Made by a program: the position numbers and the translations under genes | Notes under the pieces: generated by a model | The model's input: only the letters and a program-made list of their open reading frames with translations | Databases searched by the model: none | Told to the model about the DNA's origin: nothing | In this document: positions 24,917-33,666 of the stretch, in pieces | How the letters are laid out: every line of letters begins with the position of its first letter | Numbering within the stretch: position 1 is the first letter of the stretch | NCBI RefSeq assembly: GCF_900188095.1 | Contig: NZ_FZOT01000027.1 | Coordinates: 1-47,442 of the forward strand | DNA length: 47,442 nt | From: Noviherbaspirillum humi | GTDB lineage: Bacteria; Pseudomonadota; Gammaproteobacteria; Burkholderiales; Burkholderiaceae_D | Direction of reading: 5' to 3'

Positions 24917-26500
24917 TCACTGCTGCCGCGCGCTCGCGGCTTCGATCATGCTCGCGAGCTGCTGCCTGTCCCCGGTAGCGCCGTACACATAGTGGTCGGG
25001 GCGCACGATGGCGGCCAGGCACTGGTGGCGGTCGAACCATTTCGCCATCACGCCCTGGGTTTCCCGCAGTTCCAGCGTGCGGGCGTCGGCGGATTGGGTG
25101 CCGGGCGCATCGGGATGGATGCTGACCAGCGTGCCGAGCGCCGCTGCCTGGCGGCGCACCGCTTCCGGCAAGTCCGCCAGCGGCCAGGCCGTCACCACGC
25201 GCCAGCCGCGGCCGGCGACCTCGTCGAGCAACTGCGTCTCGCCATTGGCCTGCACCCGCGGCTGCGGGAACAGCGTGCCGCTGGCGCTGCCGCGCTCGGC
25301 ATGCAGCAGGCCCGCCTCGAGCGGCGGGATGATGTCCTGCCGCGCCTGCGTCTTCACCGTGCCGCCGCATTCCGCCAGCAGCTTCGCATCGCGCTCGCGC
25401 GCCTTGGCCGGATCGCGCTCGCAGATGACGCTGCCGATGCCCTTGATGCGGCCGGTCAGCGCGCGCACATGCTGGCCGCGCTCGGCGCCGTAGCTGTCGA
25501 ACAGCGCCTCGCTGGCGCCGCCGGCCAAGGCCTCGCGCAGCTTCCATGTCAGGTTGACCACGTCGCGTACGCCCTGGCACATGCCCTGTCCCAGGAACGG
25601 CGGCTGCTGGTGGGCGGCGTCGCCGGCGATGAACACGCGTCCCTTGCGCCACTCCTTCGCCACCAGCGCATGGAAGCGGTAGCTGGCCTGGCGCCACAGC
25701 TGCGCATCGTCCGGCGTGATCCAGCGCTTGAGCACGCTCCAGGCGCCTTCCTCGGTCGCCATGGCTTTCGGATCCTCGTGCGGCAGCAGCGAGATTTCCC
25801 AGCGGCGATGGTTCTTCGGTCCGATGACGTAGGTGCAGGGACGCTCCGGCTCGCAGTACTGCACGCTGGTCTGCGGCAGCTTGGCCAGCCCCTTCTCGTT
25901 CACCTGCACGTCCACCACCAGCCACGGTTCGTCGAACTGCAAATCTTCCAGCTCGATGCCGACGCTGTTGCGCACCGCGCTCCAGGCGCCGTCGCAGCCG
26001 ATCACGTATTTCGCCGTCACCTGGCTGACTTCGCCGTCCTCGGCCTTGATCTTGAGCGAGACCTGGCTGGCGTCCTGCTCCAGCGCCAGGAATTCCTGGC
26101 CGAGCGCCACGGTGACGGAAGGCATCGCTTCCACGTGGCGGCGCAGGATGCGCTCCACCGGCGGCTGGGTGAAGACGATGGAGGGCGTATAGCCCAGGGG
26201 ATACGGCGGTTCCACCGTCGCCAGGCGCTTGATCAGCTGGTGGTCCACGCCGTAGTACTCCGACGGCGTGAACGGCTCGGTATGGGGCAAGACCTCGTCA
26301 ACCACGTCGATCTGCTGGAACACCCGCATGATCTCGTGGTCCAGCGCGATGGCGCGCGGCTTGTCGTACACGTCGCGCAGCTTGTCCACCACCAGGGTGC
26401 GTACGCCCGCCTGCCCGAGCAGCGCGGCGGCCACCGCCCCGGAAGGGCCATAGCCGACGACGACGACGTCGTAGCTGGTCCGGTTCAGCGATGCGCTCAT
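24917..26500 (-). CDS. FAD-dependent aromatic hydroxylase (MhpA/PheA-like)
   Basis: A class A flavoprotein monooxygenase of 527 residues, predicted to hydroxylate a phenolic ring with NAD(P)H. The Rossmann motif VVGYGPSGAVAAALLGQAG lies near residues 14-32, the DG motif GCDGAWSAVR near 172-181, and the GD motif FIAGDAAHQQPPFLGQGM near 289-306. A C-terminal thioredoxin-like domain is expected for the family. Closest by eye to 3-(3-hydroxyphenyl)propionate hydroxylases. The ATG at 26500 is 2 nt after the stop of the FAH gene, so the two are coupled. Together with the extradiol dioxygenase it would make and then cleave a catechol. Confidence 0.88.
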   Translation of the reverse strand: MSASLNRTSYDVVVVGYGPSGAVAAALLGQAGVRTLVVDKLRDVYDKPRAIALDHEIMRVFQQIDVVDEVLPHTEPFTPSEYYGVDHQLIKRLATVEPPYPLGYTPSIVFTQPPVERILRRHVEAMPSVTVALGQEFLALEQDASQVSLKIKAEDGEVSQVTAKYVIGCDGAWSAVRNSVGIELEDLQFDEPWLVVDVQVNEKGLAKLPQTSVQYCEPERPCTYVIGPKNHRRWEISLLPHEDPKAMATEEGAWSVLKRWITPDDAQLWRQASYRFHALVAKEWRKGRVFIAGDAAHQQPPFLGQGMCQGVRDVVNLTWKLREALAGGASEALFDSYGAERGQHVRALTGRIKGIGSVICERDPAKARERDAKLLAECGGTVKTQARQDIIPPLEAGLLHAERGSASGTLFPQPRVQANGETQLLDEVAGRGWRVVTAWPLADLPEAVRRQAAALGTLVSIHPDAPGTQSADARTLELRETQGVMAKWFDRHQCLAAIVRPDHYVYGATGDRQQLASMIEAASARQQ

Positions 26501-26502
26501 GA

Positions 26503-27372
26503 TCAGGCCGCCTCGTCCCGGATGGTGTTGACCAGCACGCCGATGTTCTCGATTTCGATCTCGACCTTGTCGCCCTGCTTCATCCAGACCGGCGGCGTGC
26601 GCGCCTGGCCGACGCCGGCCGGCGTGCCCATGATGATCACGTCGCCCGGCTCCAGCGTCAGGCATTCGGTCAGCAGGGCGATGGTTTCCTTGACGTTCCA
26701 GATCATGTCGCGGGTATTGGCATCCTGCATGACGTTGCCGTTCAGGCGGCACTGGATGTGCAGGCCTTCGGCGCCCGGCGGCAGTTCGTCGGCGCTCACC
26801 AGCACCGGGCCGAAGCCGCCGGTCTTGTCGAAGTTCTTGCCAATGGTCCATTGCGGCGTGCGCTTCTGATAGTCGCGCACCGAGATGTCGTTGAAGCAGG
26901 TGTAGCCGAACACATAATTCAGCGCATCGTCCTGCGACACATGGCGCGCCGGCTTGCCGATCACCACGGCGAGTTCGGCTTCATAGTCCAGGCGCTCGGA
27001 CACGCGCGGGCGGATCGCCTGTTCGCCATGGGCCAGCAGCGAAGTCGCGCTGCGCAGGAAGAACCAGGGATACTCCGGCTTCTCGCGGCCGCCTTCCTTC
27101 GCATGGTCGAAATAGTTCAGGCCGAGGCAGACGATCTTGCCGGGCTCGGGCACCAGCGGCGCATAAGGCAGGCTGGCCAGCGGCTGGCGGTCGGCGTCGG
27201 TGGCCAGTTCCAGCGCCTTGCGGGCGGCGGCATTGAGGTCGACGCCGGCTTTCAGGGCGGCGCGGATGTCGGCCGGGACTTCCGGCACGAGCTTGTTGAG
27301 GTCGACGACGGACTGGTCCTGGACCACGCCGAGGCGGGTGGCGTTGTTGGCGCGGAAGGTGACGAATTTCAA
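26503..27372 (-). CDS. Fumarylacetoacetate hydrolase (FAH) family protein
   Basis: A 289-residue FAH-fold enzyme, predicted to hydrolyse, decarboxylate or hydrate the ring-cleavage product. Seen are the loop LGLNYFDHAKEGG and the metal-site segment RLDYEAELAVVIGK with FNDISVRDYQ, then WTIGKNFDKTGGFGP and the closing EPGDVIIMGTPAGVG typical of the family. The start is TTG at 27372 with GAGGAG at good spacing; no ATG fits. It is coupled to the flavin hydroxylase downstream. FAH members include hydroxymuconate decarboxylases and acylpyruvases, so the exact reaction is open. Confidence 0.88.
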   Translation of the reverse strand: MKFVTFRANNATRLGVVQDQSVVDLNKLVPEVPADIRAALKAGVDLNAAARKALELATDADRQPLASLPYAPLVPEPGKIVCLGLNYFDHAKEGGREKPEYPWFFLRSATSLLAHGEQAIRPRVSERLDYEAELAVVIGKPARHVSQDDALNYVFGYTCFNDISVRDYQKRTPQWTIGKNFDKTGGFGPVLVSADELPPGAEGLHIQCRLNGNVMQDANTRDMIWNVKETIALLTECLTLEPGDVIIMGTPAGVGQARTPPVWMKQGDKVEIEIENIGVLVNTIRDEAA

Positions 27373-27414
27373 GTGCTTCTCCTCGTTGGATAGGTGTTCT
27401 GCCGGATTGCGTGC

Positions 27415-28320
27415 TTACTGGCCGCCGTGGGCCGCGAAGCGGATGACTTTCTGCGCCTGCTTGACCTTGTCGGACGGCGCCGCCGATACGCCCCACTGGT
27501 CGACCCGGCCCGGCGGCCATTTCCATTCGTCGGGACCGCGGGTGACGTAGCTCTCGTCTACCTGCTCCACCTCGGCGGTGTACTCGACAACGAAGCCGGC
27601 CGGGCCGATGAAGTAGGAAAACACGTTGTTGCCCGGGCCGTGGCGGCCGACGCCCCACTCGATCGGATAGCCGGCGTCGCGCATGCGGCCTCCGCCGCGC
27701 ATGACCGAATCCAGGTCCGGCATGAGAAAGGCGATGTGGTTGAGCGTGTTGTCGTCGCTGTCGGCCAGGGCGATGCTGTGGTGGTCGCTGCAGCAGCGCA
27801 TGAAGGCCATGATCTTGGTGCGGTCGGACAGGGTGAAGCCGAGCGCGTTTTCGAAGAAGCGCTGGGCCACCGAGACGTCGGCGCTGTTGCACACCACATG
27901 GGTGATCTTCACCGGGTGGTCCTTCTTCTCGGCGGTGTCGGCATGGCGCGCGGCGCCGTGCACGAAGCGCAGCACCCGGTCCTGCGGATCGCGGATGATG
28001 ACGGCAGTGCCGCCGCCCGGCTCGGTCACGGCATGGCGCTCGGCCAGCAGCGCGCCGCCGTGCTCGGCGGCGTTGCGGGCGATGATGTCCAGGTTCTCGT
28101 CCGATGCGACATCGAAGGTGACCATGCGCACCTCCGGCGCGGCGCTGCGATGCAGGGCCAGGATGTGATGATGCGGGCCGGTGCCGCGCAGGTAGACGGC
28201 ATCGTCGCTGCGGGCGGCCACCGACAGGTGCCAGGTGTCGACATAGAAGCGTTCGGCGGCATCGAGATCGGTCACGCCGATGGCGATGTCGCGCAGGCCG
28301 CTGGCGAGGGGTTTGTTCAT
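27415..28320 (-). CDS. Type I extradiol ring-cleavage dioxygenase (VOC superfamily)
   Basis: A two-domain vicinal-oxygen-chelate enzyme of 301 residues, the usual size of 2,3-dihydroxybiphenyl/catechol 2,3-dioxygenases. Candidate iron ligands of the catalytic C-terminal domain are His in KITHVVCN, His in TLNHIAFL and Glu in FVVEYTAE, so the 2-His-1-Glu site looks intact. The N-terminal domain (GLRDIAIGVTDLDAAERFY) is the degenerate copy. Its ATG overlaps the stop of the amidohydrolase by 4 nt. It should cleave a catechol produced by the flavin hydroxylase or Rieske enzyme. Confidence 0.87.
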   Translation of the reverse strand: MNKPLASGLRDIAIGVTDLDAAERFYVDTWHLSVAARSDDAVYLRGTGPHHHILALHRSAAPEVRMVTFDVASDENLDIIARNAAEHGGALLAERHAVTEPGGGTAVIIRDPQDRVLRFVHGAARHADTAEKKDHPVKITHVVCNSADVSVAQRFFENALGFTLSDRTKIMAFMRCCSDHHSIALADSDDNTLNHIAFLMPDLDSVMRGGGRMRDAGYPIEWGVGRHGPGNNVFSYFIGPAGFVVEYTAEVEQVDESYVTRGPDEWKWPPGRVDQWGVSAAPSDKVKQAQKVIRFAAHGGQ

Positions 28321-29351
28321 GCTGTGGTTTCCATGGTGAGGTTCAGGCCGAGAAAGCGCTGCGCGTTTTCCCGCACCAGTTGCTGGTTGACGGCATCGCC
28401 GAATTCCGCCGCCAGGATGCTGGCGACCGGCGTGCGGTCATGGAAGGCGAAGGGATAGTCGGTGCCGATGATGAGCTGGCTGGCGCCGAAGGTGGACACA
28501 AGGTGCTTCAGCGTCGGCGCGTCGAATACCAGTGCGTCGTAGTAGAGCTTGCGCGCCTGCTCAGTGGGCGACAGCGTGACCGCCTCCTTCAGCGCCGGGA
28601 ACACGCGGCGCGCCTGCTCCAGTCGCGGCAGCAGCATCGCCAGCGTGCCGCCGCCATGGCTGAAGGCGATGCGCAGCTTCGGGAAGCGCTCGATCAGGTT
28701 GCTGGTGAGGCAGGAGGCGGCGGCCAAGCCGACGTCGGTCGGATAGGCCAGCGCCTGCTGCAGCTGGGCCGGGCCGACCAGGCGGTCCATGCCGGCCGGC
28801 TTCAAGGCGTGCACGAAGACGGCGATGCCCTTTTCCTGCGCCGCCTCGAAGAAGGGCGCAAATTCCGGCGCGCCGATCGGCTTGCCGTTGATGTTGCTGC
28901 CGATCTCCACGCCGGCGAAGCCGAGCTTGTCGATCACGTAATCCAGTTCGGCCAGCGCCAGGTCCATGTCCTGCAGCGGCAGCGCGCCGAAGGCGCACAG
29001 CCTGCCGCCGGACAGCGCCACCATCTCCGCCATCTGCTCGTTGATGTAGCGCAGCAGCTGCGCCGCGTCGTTCGGGGCCATCCAGTAGGACAGCAGCTCC
29101 GGCATCGGCGAGATGGCCTGCAGCGACAGTTCCATGCCGGCCATGTCCTCGATGCGCTTGGACACATCCCAGCATTTGTCCGACACCGTGCGGTAGACCT
29201 TCCCGGAGATCATCACGTGGCGATGGCATTCATGCGCCGGCGCCATCGACGGCCAATCCTTCGGTACGCTGGAACCGAGATAGGCGGGGAAGTTTTCCGG
29301 TACCACGTGGGCATGGATGTCCACGCCGCAGCCGCATTTCATGGTTTTCAA
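28317..29351 (-). CDS. Amidohydrolase family protein, ACMSD/resorcylate decarboxylase-like
   Basis: A metal-dependent TIM-barrel enzyme of 344 residues of the amidohydrolase_2 family, which includes aminocarboxymuconate-semialdehyde decarboxylase and aromatic acid decarboxylases. The metal-binding HxH is in VDIHAHVVPENF; further ligands are His in FVHALK, His in IAFSHGGG and Asp in GTDYPFAF. A non-oxidative decarboxylation of a ring-cleavage product or aromatic acid is the likely role. Two starts compete: TTG at 29351, about 6 nt after GGAG, and ATG at 29342, 15 nt after it; spacing favours TTG. The stop overlaps the extradiol gene start (ATGA). Confidence 0.82.
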   Translation of the reverse strand: MKTMKCGCGVDIHAHVVPENFPAYLGSSVPKDWPSMAPAHECHRHVMISGKVYRTVSDKCWDVSKRIEDMAGMELSLQAISPMPELLSYWMAPNDAAQLLRYINEQMAEMVALSGGRLCAFGALPLQDMDLALAELDYVIDKLGFAGVEIGSNINGKPIGAPEFAPFFEAAQEKGIAVFVHALKPAGMDRLVGPAQLQQALAYPTDVGLAAASCLTSNLIERFPKLRIAFSHGGGTLAMLLPRLEQARRVFPALKEAVTLSPTEQARKLYYDALVFDAPTLKHLVSTFGASQLIIGTDYPFAFHDRTPVASILAAEFGDAVNQQLVRENAQRFLGLNLTMETTA

Positions 29352-29364
29352 TCGCTTCTCCCGT

Positions 29365-29790
29365 TCAGCCCGCGTTCAGGCCGACGGCCTGCACGCCATG
29401 GAGGCAGATGGCCTCGTCCTCGTCGCCGGTGCCGCCGCTGGCGCCGACCGCGCCCAGGATTTCGCCGTCGGACGCCTTGATCAGCACGGCGCCGGTTTGC
29501 GGAATGAATCTCCCCTGGCCGGTGGAGGCGAGCGCGGTGAAGAAGTTGGGGTTTTCGGCGGCGCGCTTGACCAGCGCCCGGCTGGAAGCGCCCATCGCCA
29601 CCGACGCCCAGGCCTTGCCCATGGCGACGTCGACGCGGAACATGCTGGCGCCGTCCTCGCGCTGCACCGCCTTGAGGTTCCCGTGGGCGTCGATCACCAC
29701 GACCGCCATCGGCTTGTAGCCGGCGCGCTGGGATGCGGCGAGCGCTTCATTGATGATGTGGTTGGCCTGGGCGAGGCTGAGATTCGCCAT
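29365..29790 (-). CDS. GlcG/HbpS family heme-binding-like protein
   Basis: A 141-residue single-domain protein of the GlcG/HbpS (DUF336) family. Family features seen: AVVVIDAHGNLKAVQRED, a conserved ALASTGQGRFIPQTGAVLI, and GAVGASGGTGDEDEAICLHG near the C-terminus. Members bind heme or act as small accessory or cofactor-related proteins, and many lie in catabolic operons without a defined role. GAGGAGA precedes ATG at 29790. It is the first gene of the seven-gene operon and is divergent from the LysR gene. Function is unknown here. Confidence 0.85.
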   Translation of the reverse strand: MANLSLAQANHIINEALAASQRAGYKPMAVVVIDAHGNLKAVQREDGASMFRVDVAMGKAWASVAMGASSRALVKRAAENPNFFTALASTGQGRFIPQTGAVLIKASDGEILGAVGASGGTGDEDEAICLHGVQAVGLNAG

Positions 29791-29872
29791 GCGTGTCTCC
29801 TCGGATCGTTATCGTGGCTTCGACGCGATGGGGCTCGCGCCGACTGCATTGACGCAGTGTAGGCAAGCGACC

Positions 29873-29893
29873 ATAATTCGAAAAGGCTATTCC
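29873..29893. promoter_or_regulatory. Possible LysR-type binding motif, module II
   Basis: ATAATTC-N9-ATTCC lies between the divergent operon and its LysR regulator, 23 bp before the regulator's start. The same half elements occur before the paralogous LysR at 6456-6473 with a shorter spacer. It is a candidate activator site only. Confidence 0.3.
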
Positions 29894-29915
29894 TTTTATA
29901 AAGCGAATCCAAATC

Positions 29916-30818
29916 TTGAATATCGCGGAAATCGACCTGAACGTGCTGGTGGTGTTCGATGCCATGCACCAGCACCTGAGCGTGACGCGCGCCGGCCAGG
30001 CGCTCGGCCTCAGCCAGCCGGCCATGAGCGCGGCGCTGGCCAAGCTGCGCGCCCAGCTCGGCGATCCGCTGTTCGTGCGCACCGGCCACGGCATGCGGCC
30101 CACGCCCCGCGCCCTGCAGCTGGTGGACCCCGTCAAGCGCATTCTGGAAACGGTGCGCGCCGACATCCTCCTGCAGCCCGCCTTCGATCCCGCCACGGCC
30201 CAGCGCAGCTTCACCGTGATCACCCCGGACATCGGCGAACTGGTATTCGTGCCGAAGATCCTGGCGTACAACCAGCGCCATGCGCCCGGCGTGACCATCC
30301 ATTCGGTGGCGATTTCCTCTCCCGGCGCCGGCGAGGCGCTGGCTTCCGGCGAAGCGGATCTGGCCATCGGCTACTTCCCCGATCTGGCCAAGCCGGGCTT
30401 CTACCAGCAGCGGCTGTTCCGCAATTCCTTCGTCTGCGTGGTGCGCGCCGACCATCCGCGCATCCAGGATCATCCGACCCTGGACCAGTTCCTGGCGGAA
30501 TCGCATGCGGTGGTGCGCCCGGCGGGACGCACCCATCTCTACGAACGCTTCCTGGAGAGCCAGAACATCCGGCGCAGCGTGCGCGCCGAACTGGCCCACT
30601 TCGCCAGCCTGCTGACCATCATCACCACCTCGGACCTGATCGCCACGGTGCCGCGCGACATCGCCCATGTGTTCGCCGGCCTGGCGCCGATCCGCCTGGT
30701 GGACCCGCCGCTGCAGCCGCCAGCCTTTCACCTCAAGCAGCACTGGCATGAGCGGGTGCATGCGGACGCGGCCAATGTCTGGCTGCGCAAGCTGGTGAGG
30801 GATCTCTTCCACGATTGA
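29916..30818 (+). CDS. LysR family transcriptional regulator (module II)
   Basis: A 300-residue LysR-type regulator. The winged HTH spans about residues 6-64 (SVTRAGQALGLSQPAMSAAL). The effector domain keeps the same FYQQRLFRNSFVCVVR and HLKQHWHERVHADAANVWLR features as the regulator at 6503, so the two are paralogues. The start is TTG at 29916 (MNIAEIDLNVLVVFD); no ATG is in frame nearby, and this length is normal for the family. Divergence from the catabolic operon makes it the probable activator, using an aromatic pathway intermediate as inducer. Confidence 0.9.
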   Translation: MNIAEIDLNVLVVFDAMHQHLSVTRAGQALGLSQPAMSAALAKLRAQLGDPLFVRTGHGMRPTPRALQLVDPVKRILETVRADILLQPAFDPATAQRSFTVITPDIGELVFVPKILAYNQRHAPGVTIHSVAISSPGAGEALASGEADLAIGYFPDLAKPGFYQQRLFRNSFVCVVRADHPRIQDHPTLDQFLAESHAVVRPAGRTHLYERFLESQNIRRSVRAELAHFASLLTIITTSDLIATVPRDIAHVFAGLAPIRLVDPPLQPPAFHLKQHWHERVHADAANVWLRKLVRDLFHD

Positions 30819-30949
30819 CGATCTCCACCATCCGTCGCCTGTCCGCACCCGGTGCCCTCACGGCTGCATTAACACTTGAGCAGGATCAATGCTGGCCAAT
30901 TCGGTCGGCCCATGATGGCTCCTCTTTCCCCCGGTTAATGGGAGGCGGC

Positions 30950-31294
30950 ATGATGGCTTCGAAGCGCTGGTGCATCGACGTGGTTCCGTCCGTCGTGGAG
31001 CCCTATCTTCCGCTGGAAGAAAGATATGCCAACATCGAGCGCTTCCGCTGCTGGCTGCTGGAACGCGGCAGTCACTGGGAAGCGCTGCCGCCGGTGATGG
31101 TGCGGGACTCCCGCGGCTGCCAGCGCGTTGCCTTCGTGCTGCGCTACGGCGTCGAGGTGGCAGGCGTATTCACCACGCCCATCCAGGCGCTGGAAGCGAT
31201 CGACGATCCGGCGCTGTCGGCTGCCTTCATACGACTTTTGCGCGACCGGCGGCGGCTCTGGTCGTCACGACCGCTGACGACGGAACCCAATTAA
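30950..31294 (+). CDS. Hypothetical protein, 114 residues
   Basis: A small soluble protein starting MMASKRWCIDVVPSVVEPYL with GGGAGG 5-10 nt upstream. No signal peptide or membrane segment is seen. The sequence is balanced in charge and looks like a real fold (ERFRCWLLERGSHWEALPPV, VAFVLRYGVEVAGVF). I do not recognise a family. The next gene in the same direction starts 212 bp later, separated by a terminator-like hairpin, so it is probably monocistronic. Confidence 0.65.
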   Translation: MMASKRWCIDVVPSVVEPYLPLEERYANIERFRCWLLERGSHWEALPPVMVRDSRGCQRVAFVLRYGVEVAGVFTTPIQALEAIDDPALSAAFIRLLRDRRRLWSSRPLTTEPN

Positions 31295-31478
31295 GACAGG
31301 GAATTCACCCTCGTCTACCAAGTTTCTGCCCAGTCCGTCAGCATAAATTTGTTGCGTACACGCATCGAATTTACGCGGATTGCAGAAAAATCTGCTTGTT
31401 TTTTCGAACGCAACTCGAAAGTGATTGGCCGCGCCGCGCCCGCCCCTGTATCTTTTCTTTTCACAAATCAAACCGTCA

Positions 31479-31506
31479 AGCGGGCCATCGGCCCGCTTTC
31501 CGTTTC
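31479..31506 (+). terminator. Hairpin directly before the MHYT-GGDEF-EAL start
   Basis: Stem AGCGGGCC (31479-31486), loop ATC, GGCCCGCT (31490-31497), followed by TTCCGTTTC and then the ATG at 31507. It could terminate the 114-residue gene's transcript, but it also occupies the place where a ribosome-binding site should be. It may limit translation of the next gene. No Shine-Dalgarno is visible between hairpin and ATG. Confidence 0.5.
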
Positions 31507-33615
31507 ATGCTCCAGGCCGCCTACAGTCTCCCGCTCGTCCTTGCCTCGCTGTTCATCGCCAGCCTGGCGTCCTACACCACGCTCGACCTCGCCGGCCGCA
31601 TCTCGTCCCTGTCGAGCCGCCGTCACCGGCATGCCTGGCTGGCCGGCGGCGCGCTGGCCATGGGCTTCGGCATCTGGTGCATGCACTTCCTCGGCATGCT
31701 GTCCTTTTCCCTGCCGATACCGCTCGGCTACGACCTCGGCATCACCGCCTTGTCGCTGGCGATCGCGGTGCTGGTGTCCTATGCGGCGCTGCATCTGGCC
31801 ACCCGGGGCAACCTGCGCTGGCGGGAACTGGTCGCCAGCGGCTGCGCCATGGGCCTGGGCATCGCCGCCATGCATTACACCGGCATGGCGGCGATGCGCA
31901 TGGCGCCGGGCATTGACTACGATCCGGCATTGCTGCTGCTGTCGGTGGCTATCGCCATGGCCGCGGCGACCGCCGCCCTGTGGCTGGCTTCTTCCCGGCA
32001 CCTGCGCCAGGCCGGCAAAATCTACCGCCGCCGGGTCGGCGCAGCCTTGCTGATGGGCGCCGCCATCGCCGGCATGCACTACACCGGCATGGCGGCAGCC
32101 AACTTCCCGCTGGGGTCGATCTGCACCGCGGCTTCCGGCATCAGCCCCAACTGGCTGGCGGTGACCATCGCCGTCGCCACCTTCAGCATCCTGGCCATCA
32201 CCCTGGTGCTGTCGGTGCTCGACGCCAGGCTGGAAGTGCGCACCAATTCCTTCGTGCAGTCGCTGCGCAAGGTCAATGAGGAACTGCAGCATCAGGCCAC
32301 CCATGATGCGCTCACCGGCCTGCCGAACCGCCTGCTTCTGTTTGAAAGGGTTCAGCATGCGATCGACTCCGCTGAACGCACCGGGGGCCGGTTCGCGCTC
32401 TTCTTCATCGACCTGGACGGCTTCAAGGCCATCAACGACAGCCTCGGCCATGCAGCCGGCGACGGCCTGCTGCAGGGAGTGGCGCAGCGCCTGAAGCAAT
32501 GCGTGCGCAAGGACGACATCGTGGCCCGTCTCGGCGGCGACGAATTCGTGGTGATGGTCGGCGGCATGCCGGATGCGGCCATGGCCAGCCACATCGGCGA
32601 GAAACTGTTCAACTGCTTCCGCGACGCCTTCGATGCCGGCAACGGCGGCCTGCGCGTTTCGCCCAGCATCGGCATCGCCCTCTTCCCGGACGACGGCACC
32701 AGCGTGGATGATCTGGTGTCGCATGCCGATGCGGCGATGTACCAGGTGAAGACCGGCGGACGAAACAATTACCGCTTCTTCGAGGCATCGATGAATGCCG
32801 CCGCGCGGCGCGCCATCGAGATACAGCGCGGGCTCGCGGTCGCCGTGACCAACGGCGAGCTGTTCCTGCAGTATCAGCCGAAGTTCGATTGCGGCAGCGG
32901 CAGCATACTCGGCGCCGAAGCGCTGATCCGCTGGCGCCATCCGGCGCTCGGACTGGTGTCGCCGGCGGAATTCATCCCGATTGCGGAGCGCTCCGGCCAG
33001 ATCATCACCGTCGGCCAGTGGGTGATCGAGGAAGTTTGCCGCAATCTGCGCAGCTGGGACGCGGTGCGGCCTGGCGCAATGCGCATCGCCATCAACCTGT
33101 CACAGATCCAGCTGCGCTCGCCGCAGGTGGTGGAAGACATCCTCGCGATCACCGAGCGCCATGGGGTGCCGCCCGCCATGCTGATGTTCGAGATTACCGA
33201 GACGGTGGCGATGCAGAATGCGGAGGAGACCCGGCGCGCCATCGACAGGCTGCAGCAGGCCGGCTTCGAAATGGCGATCGACGACTTCGGCACCGGCTAC
33301 TCCAGCCTCAGCTACCTGCAGGAATTCGGCGTGCAGCAGATGAAGGTGGACCGCAGCTTCATCGCCAAGCTGACCGAGACGGCGAAGGGCGGCGCCATCG
33401 TCGCTGCCATCATCCGGCTGGCGCATTCGCTCGGCATGGAAGTGGTGGCCGAGGGCGTCGAAACCGAAGCCCAGCTGGCGCTGCTGAAGGAGCTGAAGTG
33501 CGACCAGACCCAGGGCTATCTGCTGGCGCGGCCGCTGAACGGCGCGGATTTCGTCGCGCTGCTGGACCGCCATGCGGCGGGTACCGTAACCGCTGCCGCG
33601 CAATTGGAGGCGTGA
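31507..33615 (+). CDS. MHYT-GGDEF-EAL cyclic-di-GMP signalling protein
   Basis: A membrane-bound 702-residue protein. The N-terminal 240 residues contain about seven transmembrane helices with the three MHYT-type motifs CMHFLGM, AMHYTGMAAM and GMHYTGMAAA, thought to sense a diatomic gas or light through metal. The GGDEF domain has RLGGDEFVVM with an I-site RKDD five residues before, so cyclase activity with feedback is expected. The EAL domain keeps AEALIRW, NLSQIQL, FEITET, IDDFGTGYSS, KVDRSF and EGVET, so phosphodiesterase activity is expected too. The start must be at or near 31507, because the first helix begins there. It is unlinked to other genes of the pathway. Confidence 0.92.
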   Translation: MLQAAYSLPLVLASLFIASLASYTTLDLAGRISSLSSRRHRHAWLAGGALAMGFGIWCMHFLGMLSFSLPIPLGYDLGITALSLAIAVLVSYAALHLATRGNLRWRELVASGCAMGLGIAAMHYTGMAAMRMAPGIDYDPALLLLSVAIAMAAATAALWLASSRHLRQAGKIYRRRVGAALLMGAAIAGMHYTGMAAANFPLGSICTAASGISPNWLAVTIAVATFSILAITLVLSVLDARLEVRTNSFVQSLRKVNEELQHQATHDALTGLPNRLLLFERVQHAIDSAERTGGRFALFFIDLDGFKAINDSLGHAAGDGLLQGVAQRLKQCVRKDDIVARLGGDEFVVMVGGMPDAAMASHIGEKLFNCFRDAFDAGNGGLRVSPSIGIALFPDDGTSVDDLVSHADAAMYQVKTGGRNNYRFFEASMNAAARRAIEIQRGLAVAVTNGELFLQYQPKFDCGSGSILGAEALIRWRHPALGLVSPAEFIPIAERSGQIITVGQWVIEEVCRNLRSWDAVRPGAMRIAINLSQIQLRSPQVVEDILAITERHGVPPAMLMFEITETVAMQNAEETRRAIDRLQQAGFEMAIDDFGTGYSSLSYLQEFGVQQMKVDRSFIAKLTETAKGGAIVAAIIRLAHSLGMEVVAEGVETEAQLALLKELKCDQTQGYLLARPLNGADFVALLDRHAAGTVTAAAQLEA

Positions 33616-33666
33616 GCCGCGGTCGCCGGAGCCGGTGATGGCTTCGCGCCGGGCGCGTTGCACGAT

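Noticed and set aside
24992-26869. 625-codon plus-strand frame opposite the flavin hydroxylase
   Set aside because: Shadow of the hydroxylase, which keeps all FAD motifs in order.
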